A stretch of DNA of 64,000 bases from Tolypeutes matacus (Eukaryota > Chordata > Mammalia > Cingulata > Chlamyphoridae). The position numbers and the translations under genes were made by a program. How positions within the stretch are numbered: the first letter of the stretch is position 1; each line of letters opens with the position of its first letter. Positions 35,213 through 46,253 of the stretch are shown here, in pieces. Under the pieces are notes generated by a model. It did not search any database, was not told the origin of the DNA, and was given only the letters and a program-made list of their open reading frames with translations. The stretch is taken from contig JAKSZT010053764.1 in NCBI GenBank assembly GCA_026826555.1, forward strand, positions 37,987,520 through 38,051,519, written 5' to 3'.

Positions 35213-37464
35213 TTGAAAAAGCAATTTTATTGATACATATTAATAAAGCATAAGTCAACCCAAAGTGTATAATCAATGATATTTGGTATAATTACATAGT
35301 TGTGCATGCATCATTTAAATAATTATTAGAGCATTTTCATATTCCAATAGTAATAATAATAAAAACCAAAAACTGCAAACAAGCTCATCGCCTCTCAATC
35401 TCTCTGTGCTTTTCTGCCATACATAGCTGTTATTCTGTTTCTGTCTCTCTAGTTTAAACTATTTGTGTTTATATTTTGTAAAAAAATTTTCATATACGTA
35501 TTATTACCCATATTCATACTTCACAAGAGATTTCATTATGCTATACAGTCCCATGTTACACTTTTTAGCTTTCCTTCTAGTAGTATACAGGACCTTAGAC
35601 TTTTCCTTTCAACCACTGTCATACCCATATAATAGCTCTGCTTGTCACAAACACCATGTGCTCTCACTGTCTCAATTCATTTCCAAAGATTTGCAAACAA
35701 CCTTTTTACCAGTTCTGCACAGATTATTTCTCAGCTTTCCATTTTTTACCCTCATTCTATTTTTCTGGTTACCTATTTCTAGTTATTAACTTCATGAGTT
35801 TCCACAATATATTTAGTTTATAATAGCGCAATCATACAGTATTTGTCTTTTTGTGTCTGGCTTGCTTCACTCAACATGTCCTCCAGGATTATCCATGTTG
35901 TCATATTGCTTCACGACCTCATTTCTTCTTGGAGCTGCATAATATTCCATCGTGTGTATACACCACAGTTTGTTTATCCATTCCTCAGTTAATAGACACC
36001 TGGGTTGTTTCCATCTTTTGGCAATTGTGAATAATGCCACTGTGAACATCGGTGTACAGATGTCCGCCTGTGTCACTGCTCTCAGCTCTTCCAGACATAT
36101 ACCTAGCAGTGGCATTGCCAGTTCACATAATAAGTCTACATTCAACCTCCTTAGGAACCCACCAAACGCTCCCCACAGTGGCTGCACCACTTCACATTCT
36201 CACCAACAATGTGTAAGTGCTCTTATCTCTCCATATCCTCTCTTAACACTTGTAGTTTTCCAACTATTTAATAGTGGCTTTCTAATAGATGTGAAATGAT
36301 AAATAATACCTCATTGTAGTTTTTTTTTTTTCTTCTTTTTTTTGAGGAGGTACTGGGGATTGAACCTTGGTGCTCAACCACTGAGCTACCCCCGCTCACC
36401 TCTCATTGTAGTTTTGATTTGCATTTCCCTAATTGCTAGTGATGTTGAACATTTTTTCATGTGTTTTTTTGCCATTTGTATTTCTTCTTTGGACAATTGT
36501 CTATTTAAGTTCTTTTGACCATTTTTAATCAGGTAGTTTGTCTTTTTATTATTGAGTTGTGGTATCTCTTTATATATCATGGATATTAAAGCGTTTTCGA
36601 ATATGTTTTTTCCAAATATTTTCTCCTATTGAGTCAGCTGAATTTTCACCCTTTTGACAAAGTCTTTTGAGGTGAAAAAATATTTAATTTTGACAAGGTC
36701 CCATTTATCTATTTTTTCTTTTGTTGTTCACGCTTTGGGTGTAAGGTTTCAGAAACTACTGCCTACCACAAGATCTTGAGAACGTTTCCTAACATTTTCT
36801 TCTAGGAGTTTTATGGTTATAGCTTTTATATTTAGGTCATCGATCAATTTTGAGTTAATTTTTGTATAAGGTGTAAGATAGGGGTCCTCTTTTTTCTTTT
36901 GGATATGGATATCCAGTTTTCCCAGCACTATTTGTTGAATAGACTGTTCTGGAGGGCTTGATGGCCTTGTCAAAAATCACTTGACCATAGATGTGAGGTT
37001 CTGTTTCTGAGTTCTCAATTCAGTTCCATTCGTTAATCTGCCTGTCTTTATGCCAGTGCCATGCTGTTTTTACCACTGTAGCTAAGTAATATGCTTTAAA
37101 GTCAGGAAGTGAGAATCTTCCTCTTTTGTAAGATTTTTTGGCTATTAGGGATGCTTTACCTTTCCAAATAAATTTGTTTATTGGCTTTTCCATTTCTGCA
37201 AAAAAGACTATTGGGATTTTTATTGGGATTGCATAAAATCTGTGAATCATTTTGGGTAGAATTGATGATACCTTAATGATATTAAGTCTTCCAGTCCATA
37301 AACATGGAATGGCCTTCCATTTATTTAAGTCTTCTTTGGTTTCTTTTAGCAATGTTTTGTAGTTTTCTGAATGCAGATCCTTTATGTCCTTAGTTAAGTT
37401 TATTACTAAATATTTGATTCTTTTAGTCACTATTAGAAATGGATTTTTTTTTTCTGATTTCCTT
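35179..37464 (-). pseudogene. L1 copy 'B' inserted into L1 'A'
   Basis: Flanked by GATGACTCATAT (35167-35178) and GATGGCTCATAT (37465-37476), a 12 bp TSD with one mismatch lying in the endonuclease region of L1 'A'. The 3' UTR is about 35213-35865. ORF2 C-terminal pieces are visible at 35867-36190, 36386-36580, 36749-36973 and 37020-37430 (end of reverse transcriptase, [16 protein letters not shown]). 5'-truncated and frameshifted. The A-tail side has become a (TA)n microsatellite. Confidence 0.88.
36324..36401 (-). repeat. Short DAS SINE in L1 'B'
   Basis: A head-only copy lacking part of the central head. The exact 14 bp TSD CTCATTGTAGTTTT lies at 36310-36323 and 36402-36415. Confidence 0.93.
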
Positions 37465-37510
37465 GATGGCTCATATTTTTAATCCATTCTGCCAGTCTGC
37501 TTTTTATTTT

Positions 37511-38170
37511 TTATTTTTCATTAAAAATTTTTCTTTTTAGTTATTTATTCCCCCCACACCCGTTGTTTGTGCTTGCTGACTGCTCTCTTGTTTATGTTAT
37601 CAAAACTGAGCCAGGGACCCACTAATTGGGTGAAAACCCAGATCCATGGGGGCCTGGGACTAGGGCCGAGAGACTAGTCTTGTCCTCCTTCACTTTCCCA
37701 GGAGCCAGGAGATATTGCTCTTTGGCAAACCTTTCCACAGAAGTGGGTCTTTCAAGCTCCACTGGCTGGATTTTATGAACCTGCATTTCAACATTGGGCC
37801 CTGCCCATCTAAGCTCCTGGAAGAGAAACCACATTAAGTTCTCCACTGCATTCTTCTTCCCAGAGAGGAATATGCCCATTCCCCTCTCAGTTGGCCATGG
37901 TCAGTCATGGGTTTCACCAAGGCTGTTCACCTCAAGTTTGGGGGATGGGCTCCATTGCCAGCCATAGGGGTGAGTAACTCATGATTTTCCTTTTAGCCTC
38001 TTTGTTTCTCTGTCCCCAATCCCTCCTGACTGATGCATAGGGCACTCTCTTGGTCTAAAAACCCCCAAAGCATCTCCCTCAGACAGTTTCTGCCCTTTCT
38101 TCCCTGTTTTGTAAGAGTGCCGCACCCTGGCTGACCTACTCTGATGCCATCTTCTTGTAACTCCTTAAAG
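37511..38170 (-). other. Unclassified segment with SINE-tail-like start
   Basis: About 37535-37600 resembles the body/tail of a DAS SINE (ttatttattccccccacac). The remaining ~570 bp is more GC-rich than its surroundings and contains an 85-codon minus-strand frame (37622-37879) and a 65-codon one (37993-38190). I recognise no domain. Its minus-strand start, AGAAGATGGCATCAGAGTAG near 38150, is reminiscent of an L1 5' UTR start. It could be a piece of an L1 5' region or an unassigned retroelement. Confidence 0.35.
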
Positions 38171-38689
38171 AAGATTTTTAAGATATCCAATTTAAAAAAG
38201 TAAATATTAACCTAATGGTTCTTTTGTATCCCTGTCCTTAGATTTTAGGAGGTAATTTGAGGAATTAGTATATCAATCCACAGATGAAAACCTTGTGGTA
38301 TCAGAAGCAAGTGGGATCCTAATGCGTATCTACTAGCCACTGGCACTCCATGGACTGTGGACATCCGTCAGCATGTTTTACTTTGGAATTAAATAGCTGG
38401 TCCTTACCATCCTCAGGGCTTCCACATAGAAGTATACCTCTGTCAAACTGACACCACAGAGAAGCAGAACCCATTTCGAGCTCTGGTGGATAGCTGAATT
38501 CCCAACAAAAGGGCAGCCTCTTCTTTTATTTTCTGGGAAAAATGGTGTAAAATTTGAATTATTACTTTTTTAATTGTTTAGTTTAGAAGAACTCATTAGA
38601 GAAATACTCCAAGCCTGGAGATTTCTTTTTTGGAAGATGTTTAACTACTTATTCAATTTTATTTAATAATATTAGGACTGTTCAGAAGA
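38171..38689. other. Low-copy DNA
   Basis: No gene or clear repeat identified. Confidence 0.35.
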
Positions 38690-39462
38690 TCTATTTCACA
38701 TTTAGTGAGTTTTGGTAGTTTTTGTTGTTTGCAGAAGTGGTTCATTTAAATAAGTTATTGAATATATGTGTACAGAATTGTTTGTAGTATCATCTTATTA
38801 TCCTTTTCATTTTTGAAGGATCTTTAGTGATGTCCCCTCTTTCATTCTGATATTGGTAATTTGTGTCTTTTCTGCTTTTTCTTTTTGTCAGTGATGCTAG
38901 AGGCCTATCAACTTTACAGATCTACTTTTTAAATCTTTATTGAGACATCAATTTTATTGATGTTTAAAAAGAACCAACCCTTTGTTTCATTGATTTTCTC
39001 TTTTCATTGATCTATTGATTGATCTATTCTATTTCTTTTCATTGATTGTCACTCATATATATTAATCCTTCCTTTGTGATTTTGTTAGATTTATTTTGCT
39101 CTGGTTTTTCTAGTTTCTTAATGTGGAAGTTTAGATTAGTGATTTTAGTGCTTTCTTCTTTTCTAATATGAGCTTAAACCTTTAAATTTCCCTCTAAACA
39201 CTGCTTTAGTTCCATCCCACAAATTCTGTTACATTTTTATTTTTGTTCAGTTCAAAATGTTTTCTAATTTCCCTTGATATTTTCTCTTTGGCCATGGATT
39301 GATTAGAAGTGTATTGTTTAATTTCCAAGTGTTTATAGATTTTTCTCTTATCTTTCTATTATTGCTGTCTAGCTTAATTTCATCATGGTCAGGGAACATA
39401 CTTTGTATTATTGATTCTTTGAAATTTATTAAGGTTTGTCTTATCAACCAAGAAATGCTTTC
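38690..39462 (-). repeat. Old L1M ORF2 fragment, left half
   Basis: Minus-strand L1M text (ctttagttccatcccacaaattctg; gcttaatttcatcatggtcaggg). It continues at 41203 beyond a younger L1 inserted between. Confidence 0.75.
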
Positions 39463-41202
39463 TTTTTTTTAAAATAAAAATTTATTGAAGTATATCATTA
39501 ATACATGAACATACATAAACAATAAGTGTATAGTAAATTCTGTGGATTTATAAAACAAATATGCATATCATCATACAAGGCTCCCATGCATCTCCCTACC
39601 ACCAACACCCTGCATTGTTGTGAAACATTTACTACAAATCATGAAAGAGCATCACCAAAACACCACTACTAACCACAGCTCATATCTTACACCTGGTACG
39701 CTTTTCCCCCAAACTACCCAATCATTAACATCCTATTTCAGTATTATATATTTATTATCATTCATGAGAGAACATTCTTACACTTGTCCTGTCAACCACA
39801 GTCTGTTATCCACCACTGGATTCCTTATGTTATAAAGTCCCATGCTTTGTACAATCCATTTGAAGTGTACCCTCAGTGGCTCTCATTTTCATCACAGAGT
39901 TGTGCTGTCACCACCTCAGTTAATTTTAAGATGCTTTCAGGGAGGCGGCTGTGGCTCAATCGGTGGGGCTCCCGTTTGCCGTGTGGGAGGCCCCGGGTTC
40001 GGTTCCCGGGGCCTCCTGGTGGGGGCGGGCCGCCCGCACGGCGTGGTTGGCTGACCCGGCGAGCGCGGGCAGCAGGGGGGGGATAAATGAATAAAAAAAA
40101 TAAAAATAAAAATAAAATAAAATAAAATAAAAAAAAGATGCTTTCATTACTCCAAAAGGAAAAATCCTATACCCCCTTATACCTTCATTGTTGTCCCCTA
40201 CCATTGAAATAATATCTCTGGCCATTGCTGCAAAATATTACAATATTACTATTAACTATTGTCCATAAGTTACATAAGAGCATCACCACACTCTTAGCAC
40301 TTTGTGAAAGAAGAGCATTTTTATATTTATACTATTAACCACAATCTTCATCTACCACTGAAATCAGTGTTATACATTCCCCAGATCATTTTTGAGTTCC
40401 TTTTCAATTGACATTCACGTCCACAGATTACCCCTTCTAGCCATAATCACATCCATAAATTAGCAGTATTGGTTATACTCACTATAGTATGTTAGCATCA
40501 ACTCTATTCAGTCCCACACTTTAAAAATTAACCTGATTAATAATGCTACATACAGTAAGCCTCAGCTTCCATCCTCAACCCACATTCTATTTTCCAGTAA
40601 CCTATACTCTAGAGCTTACTTCCATCAGTTTACTCATCATATTTAGTTCATATTAGTGAGACCATACAATATTTGTCCTTTTGTGTCTGACTTATTTCCC
40701 ACAATATTATATCCTCTAGGTTCATCCATGTTGTCATATGCATCTCGATTTCATTTCTTCTTACAGCTGAACAGTATTCCATTGTATGTATTTACCACAT
40801 TTAAAAAATCCATTCATCGGTTGATGGACGTTTGGGCTGGTTCCATATTTTAGCAATTGTGAAGAATGTTGCTATAAGCATTGGTGTGAAAATGTCAGTT
40901 GGTGTCCCTGCTTTCAGTTTTTCTAAAAACATTCCTTGTAATGGTATTGCTGTATCATATTGCAGTTCTATATTCAGCGTCTTGAGGTACTGCCAAACCG
41001 TCTTCCACAGACAATGTTTGGGAACCATTCTGCATTCCCACCAACAGTGAAGGAGTGTTCTGTTTCTCCATATCCTTTCCAGCACTTGTAGTTCTCTGTA
41101 TTTTTAAAAAAATAATAACCATTCTATGAAGTGTGAAATGGTATCTCGTAGTTTTGATCTGCATTTCAAAACTAGTGATTGTGAGAATTTTTTCGTGTGA
41201 TT
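39463..41202 (-). pseudogene. L1 copy 'C': 3' UTR and ORF2 end inside L1M
   Basis: Minus-strand. The 3' end is A/T-rich at 39463 and the 3' UTR runs to about 40650. The ORF2 C-terminus (about 40800-41200) includes a decayed version of the cysteine segment. 5'-truncated and frameshifted. Contains the young SINE at 39940-40134. No clean TSD found. Confidence 0.82.
39940..40134 (+). repeat. Near-pristine DAS SINE
   Basis: A GC-rich tRNA-like head with A box TGGCTCAATCGG and B box GGTTCGGTTCC, then a body rich in intact CpGs (ggcgggccgcccgcacggcg) and an (AAAAT)n tail. The exact 12 bp TSD AAGATGCTTTCA lies at 39928-39939 and 40135-40146. The unmutated CpGs and perfect TSD make it one of the youngest insertions here. 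Confidence 0.96.
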
Positions 41203-42050
41203 TTTGACCATTTGTATTTCCTTTTAGGATATACTTTATCTTGGTGAATGTTCCATAAGTATTAGAGAGGTATGTATACTCTGTTGAGTGGAGTGTTCGA
41301 TAAATGTCAGATTAGTCATTAGCTTTAGTTAGTTGATGATGTTCAGGTTTTCTACATCTTTGTTGATATTCTGTTTACCAGTTCTGTTGATTACTGAGAG
41401 AGAAGTACTGACATCTCCGACTATAATTTTGAATTTGTCTATTTCTCCTTTCAGTTCTTTCAGGTTTTGCTTCATGAAGCTTTGTTTTAAGATTTTACGT
41501 GTTCTTGGTGAATTGACCTTTTATCATTATGCAAGTCCCTTTTTATCCCTGGTAATTTACTTTGCTCTGAAGTTTACTTTGTCTGTTAATATAGTCTTGC
41601 CAGCTTTCTTTTCATTAGTGTTTGCATGGTATATTCTTTCCATCCTTTTACCTTAACCAACTTATATCATTATATTTGAGGTGAATTTCTTATAGACAGC
41701 ATATAGTTGCTTCATATGTTTATTTATTTATTTAAAATCCATTCTGACATTGTCTGTCTTTTAATTGGTGTGTTTAGAACATTTAATGTAATTGTTCATA
41801 TATTTGGATTTGGGTCTACCATTTTATTATTTGTTTTCTGTTTTTTCCCTCTGTTCCTCTGTTTCCTTCTTTCCTTCTTTTGGTTATTTGAAAATATTTA
41901 AATATTCTATTTAATTATCTATTGTGCTTTTTGCTATCTATCTTAAAAAAAATTTTTTTTAGTAGTTGCTCTAGGGATTACAACATACATTACATAACTT
42001 GCCACATTCTATTTAGAATCAATATTTTACCACTTCAAATGAATGCAATA
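41203..42050 (-). repeat. Old L1M ORF2 fragment, right half
   Basis: Continuation of 38690-39462 into the endonuclease region ('gtgaatttcttatagacagcatatagttg', 'ttgctctagggattacaac'). All frames broken. Confidence 0.75.
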
Positions 42051-42180
42051 AAGGGTTAACTCATTGGTCTTGGGAAGTTCAAGCCCTGCACATTCCAAGG
42101 AAAGCAATGGCCCTTGTCAGCTCCTGGAGGCAATCTCTAAGCCCTTGTTATATCCTGATTGATATGAGTGTCTTTGTATA

Positions 42181-43440
42181 CAGGCATGTCTTGGAGACAT
42201 TGTGGCTTTGGTTCCATACCAGTGCAATTAAGTGAATATTGCAATAAAGCGAGTCACATACATTTTTTTTGGTTTCCCAGTGCATATTAAAGTTTACACT
42301 ATACTATAGTCTATTAAGGGTGTAATAGCATTATGTCTAAAAATCCAATGTACATACCTTAATTAAAAAATACTTTATTGTTAAAAAATTCTAATCATCT
42401 GATCCTTCAGTAAGTTTTAATCTTTTTGCTGGGGCAGGATCTTGCCTTGAAGTATATGGCTGCTGACTGATCTGGGTGGTGGTTGCTGAAGGTTGGGGCA
42501 GCTATAACAATTTCTCAAAATAAGCAACAATGAAGGTTGCCAAATTGATTGACTCTTCCTTTCATGAAAGTTTTCTCTGTAGCATGTGATGCTGTTTGAC
42601 AGCATTTTATTCACACTAAAACTTATTTCAAAATTGAAGCCATTCCTCTCAAATCCTGCCACTGCTTTATCAACTGAATTTATGTAATATTCTAAAGTAT
42701 TTTTTGTCACTTCAACAATGTTCACAGCATCTTCATCAGCATTAGATTCCATCTCAAGAAACCCTTTTTTTTTTGCTCATCCATAAGAAACAGCTCCTCA
42801 TCTGTTCAAGTTTTATCATGAGATTGCACCAATTCAGTCACATCTTCAGGTTCTACTTCTAATTGTAGTTCTCTTACTATTTTTACCACATCTGCATTTG
42901 TTTCTTCCTCTCAAATATTTAACCCATCAATGTCATCCATGAGTGTTGGAATCAACTTTTTCCAAACTCCGGTTCATGTTGATACTTTGACCTCCTCCCA
43001 TGAATCACAAATGTTCTGAATGGCTTCTAGAATGATGAATTCTTTCCAGAAGGCTTTCAATTTACTTTTCCCAGATCAACCAGAGGAATCACTATCTATG
43101 ACAGCTACAGTCTTAAGAAATGTATTTCTTAAATAATAATTCTTGAAAATTGAAATGACTCCTTGATCCATGGGATACAGAATGGATTTTGTATTAGCAA
43201 GTGTGAAAATAACATTCATCTTATATATCTCCATCAGAACTCTTGGGTGACCAGGTGCATTGTCGATGAGCAGTCATATTTTGAAAGACATCTTTTTTTC
43301 TGAGAAGTAGGTTTCAACAGTGGGCTTAAAATATTTAGTAAATCATGTTGTAAACAGATGTGCTGTTATTCAGGCTTTGATGTTCCATTTATAGAACACA
43401 GGCAGAGTTGATTTAGCATAATTCTTAAGGGTTCTAGGAT
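42181..43440 (-). pseudogene. Tigger1-like DNA transposon with dead transposase
   Basis: The left terminal repeat starts at 42181 (caggcatgtcttggagac...) right after a TA dinucleotide (42179-42180), the pogo/Tigger target. The terminal region, including the gcaataaagcgagtcaca motif, is clear. The minus strand then carries the C-terminal part of a pogo-type transposase. A 111-codon frame survives at 42417-42752; upstream parts (to 43440) are recognisable but broken. The other end is missing: L1 sequence starts near 43440. Such transposases cut and paste DNA; this one is inactive. Confidence 0.85.
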
Positions 43441-43910
43441 CTTCAGAATGCTAGTACCATGTTGTTTTGATTACTGTGGTTTATAATAAGTTTTAAAATT
43501 GAAAAGTGTGAGTTCTCCAACTTCATTCTTCTTTTTCAAGATAGATTTAGCTATTCAGGGCCCTTTACCCTTCCATATAAATTTGATGATTTGCTTTTCT
43601 ATTTCTGCAAAGAAGATTGTTAGAATTTTGATTGGGATTGTATTGAATCTATAAATTGCTTTGGGTAGGATTGACATCTTAATGATATTTAGTGTTCCAA
43701 TCCATAAACATAGGATATTTTTCCATATATTTAGATTTTTTATTTCTTTTAGCAATGTTTTGTAGTTTTCTGTGTACAAGTCCTTTACTTTCGTGGTTAG
43801 ATTTATTCCTAAATATTTGATTTTTTTTTAGTTGCTATTGTGAGTGGACTTTTTTTCATGATTTCTTGTTCTGATTTTTCATTGCTTGTGTATAGAAATA
43901 CTACTTATTT

Positions 43911-44097
43911 ATTTTTTTTTTTTTTAAAGATTTTATTTATTTATTCATTTATCCCCCCCTTGCTGCTTGTGCTCGCTGGGTCAGCTAACCACGCCGTGCG
44001 GGCGGGCTTGCCTTCACCAGGAGGCCCCGGGAACCGAACCCGGGGCCTCCCATATGGTAAACGGGAGCCCTACTGATTGAGCCACAGCTGATTCCCT
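43911..44097 (-). repeat. DAS SINE, young
   Basis: A reverse-complement SINE with intact CpGs (gaaccgaacccggggcctcc). The exact 15 bp TSD AAATACTACTTATTT lies at 43896-43910 and 44098-44112. Confidence 0.95.
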
Positions 44098-44427
44098 AAA
44101 TACTACTTATTTTTGGGTATGGATCTTGTACCCAGACACTTGGCTGAATTTCTCAGGGTTTTCTGCATATAGGATCATATCATCTACAAATAGTGAAAGT
44201 TTTACTTCCTTTCCAATTTGAATGCCTTTTGTTTCTTTCTCTTGCCTAATTGCTCTGACAAGAACTTTCAGTACAATGTTGAATAACGGTGGTGACAGTG
44301 GGCATCCTTGTCTTGTTCCTCATCTTAGAGGGAAAGCTTTCAGTCTTTCATCATTAAGTGGAATGTTATCTGTGGGCTTTTTATATATGCCCTTTGTCAT
44401 GTTGAGGATGTTTCCTTCTATTCCTAA

Positions 44428-45075
44428 TGTGGCAGCTTGATATTATTTATGAATTCCAAAAGAGATATTGATTATGCTTGTAAACTGGTCTGTTCCTCTG
44501 GGCACGATACCCTTTGATTGTATTAGGTTCTGTTGAGATGTCTTTGATTAAATTATGTTAAGATTAGGGCTTTGATTCAACCTTATGTCTTAAGGGTGTG
44601 CAGGGTTGAGTCCCTGCCCCCTTGGTGGGCTGATAAAACAGACTCTCACCCAGAAGTAGACACACAGAGAAGAAGAACACAGAGGAAGGGAGACAGCTCA
44701 TTAGCCATGGTAGAGGCCCCAGGAAGAGAGATGAGCCTGATAGTCTTCAGCTGACCTTGTGAAGAGAACTGAGCAGCTGAGCCCAGAAAGAAATGAGCCC
44801 TGGGGTGAGAGATGAGCCTTATGCCAGCCTACAGCTGAGATTGGAAGAAGCTGGGACTATGGAACCTTAGAGGAAGAAGGAAGGCTGAACCTTCACAGAT
44901 GTCACCTGCTATCTTGCATCAACACGTGGTAACAGACTTTGGGTGAGAAAGTACCTCTTATGGTACCTTGAGTTGGACTCTTTAGGGCCTTGTGACTGTA
45001 AGCTTCTACCCCCAATATATACCTTTTATAAAAGTCAACAGATTTCTGGTACTTTGCATCAGCACCCATTGAACT
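44428..45075 (+). mobile_element. Solo LTR, family A, inside L1
   Basis: Starts TGTGGCAGCTTGATATT and ends near agcacccattgaacta. The usual AATAAA is changed to AATATA. The 3' end and TSD are decayed, but L1 text resumes on both sides. Confidence 0.75.
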
Positions 45076-45342
45076 AGTGTTCTATGTGTTTTTATCAAGA
45101 AAACATGTTGTATTTTGTCAATGCCTTTTCTGCATCGATTGAAATGATCATGCGTTTTTTTCCCCTCGTTCTTTTTTTTGAAGTCATACCTACCAATATT
45201 TAATTATTTTAAAAATTTGAATATATAATGTAGGAGTGCTGGTGGGTGTCATTATATTCTTAAAAATCACCTCTGTGGTTTTTCTGCAAAATGTTTTTAG
45301 CATTATCCAAAATTATAATAGGATCTCATTCTCTTAATGTGG

Positions 45343-45785
45343 TGTATTAGTCAGGGTTCTCTAGGGAAACAGAACTAACAGGAAATATCTGTAAATATTA
45401 TGAGATTTTATAAAATTGTCTCTCATGACTGTGGGGATACATGAGTTCATATTTGTAGGGCAGGCTGCAAGCTGGGAATTCCAATGAAGGTTGTCAATGA
45501 ATTCTTCAGGAGAGTCTGGCTGGCAGAAGTAGGGATGGAAATTCTGCCTTCTTACTGCAAAATCATCACTTCTCCTTTTAAGGCCTTCAACTGATTGGAT
45601 GAGACATCTCTGATTGCTGAAAGCAATCTCCTCAGTTGATTGTAGATGTTATCAACCATAGATGCAATCAACTTAATGATTTAAGTCTATGAAATGTCCT
45701 CACAGTAACAATTAGTCCAGTGCTTGCTTGACCAAGCAACCGGGCACCATTACCCAGCCAAGTTGACATGAGCCTAACCATCACA
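45343..45785 (-). mobile_element. 3' LTR of an ERV-L-like provirus
   Basis: 443 bp with TG...CA ends (TGTATTAGTCAGGG ... CCATCACA on the plus strand). On the minus strand a purine-rich tract (plus-strand 45786-45799, complement GACAAGGGGTGGAC) lies immediately upstream, as a polypurine tract should before a 3' LTR. The internal retroviral relic follows at 46.3-47.9 kb in the same orientation. The same LTR family occurs at 26090-26252. Confidence 0.75.
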
Positions 45786-45826
45786 GTCCACCCCTTGTCA
45801 ACTTGGCAACCATACACATCACCTTA

Positions 45827-46239
45827 TTTATTTATTTTTAAAGATTTATTTATTTATTTATTCTTATTTATCCCCTTCCCCCCTTCATTGTTTTGCGTTC
45901 GCTGTCTGCTCTCTGTGTGTTCTTCTGTGTCTGCTTGTCTTCCCTTTAGGTGGCACTGGGAACCAATCCTGGGACCTGCCGGCATGGGAGAGAGGCGCTT
46001 AATCTCTTGTGCCACCTCAGCTTCCTGGTCTGCTTCCTCTCTTATTGTCTCTCCTCTGTGTCTCTTTTTGTTGTGTCATCTTGCTGCACCAGCCAGCACT
46101 CCTGCGTGGGCCAGCTCTCCACTCAGGCCAGCTTGCCATGCTGGCCACCTTGCCTTTCACCAAGAGGCCCCGGGAATTGATCCCTGGACCTCCTATAAGG
46201 TAGATGGGAGCCCAACTGCTCGAGCCACATCCATTTCCC
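45827..46239 (-). repeat. Dimeric DAS SINE, long form, in provirus
   Basis: Two tRNA-like heads in reverse complement with the long body between them. The exact 14 bp TSD TACACATCACCTTA lies at 45813-45826 and 46240-46253. The frames here (45768-46265 and others) are SINE-derived. Confidence 0.95.
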
Positions 46240-46253
46240 TACACATCACCTTA

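Larger units (their letters stand above)
43441..45180 (-). pseudogene. L1 ORF2 reverse transcriptase fragment, split by SINE and LTR
   Basis: Minus-strand L1 ORF2 text at 43441-43910, 44098-44427 and 45076-45180. It includes a 74-codon frame (43555-43779, [18 protein letters not shown]). It lacks a 3' end, being cut at the Tigger relic. Interrupted by a SINE (43911-44097) and a family-A LTR (44428-45075). Confidence 0.82.

Noticed and set aside
37622..37879. 85-codon minus-strand frame as a gene
   Set aside because: No recognised domain, no intron or promoter evidence, and it lies in an L1-rich block; kept only as an unclassified segment.
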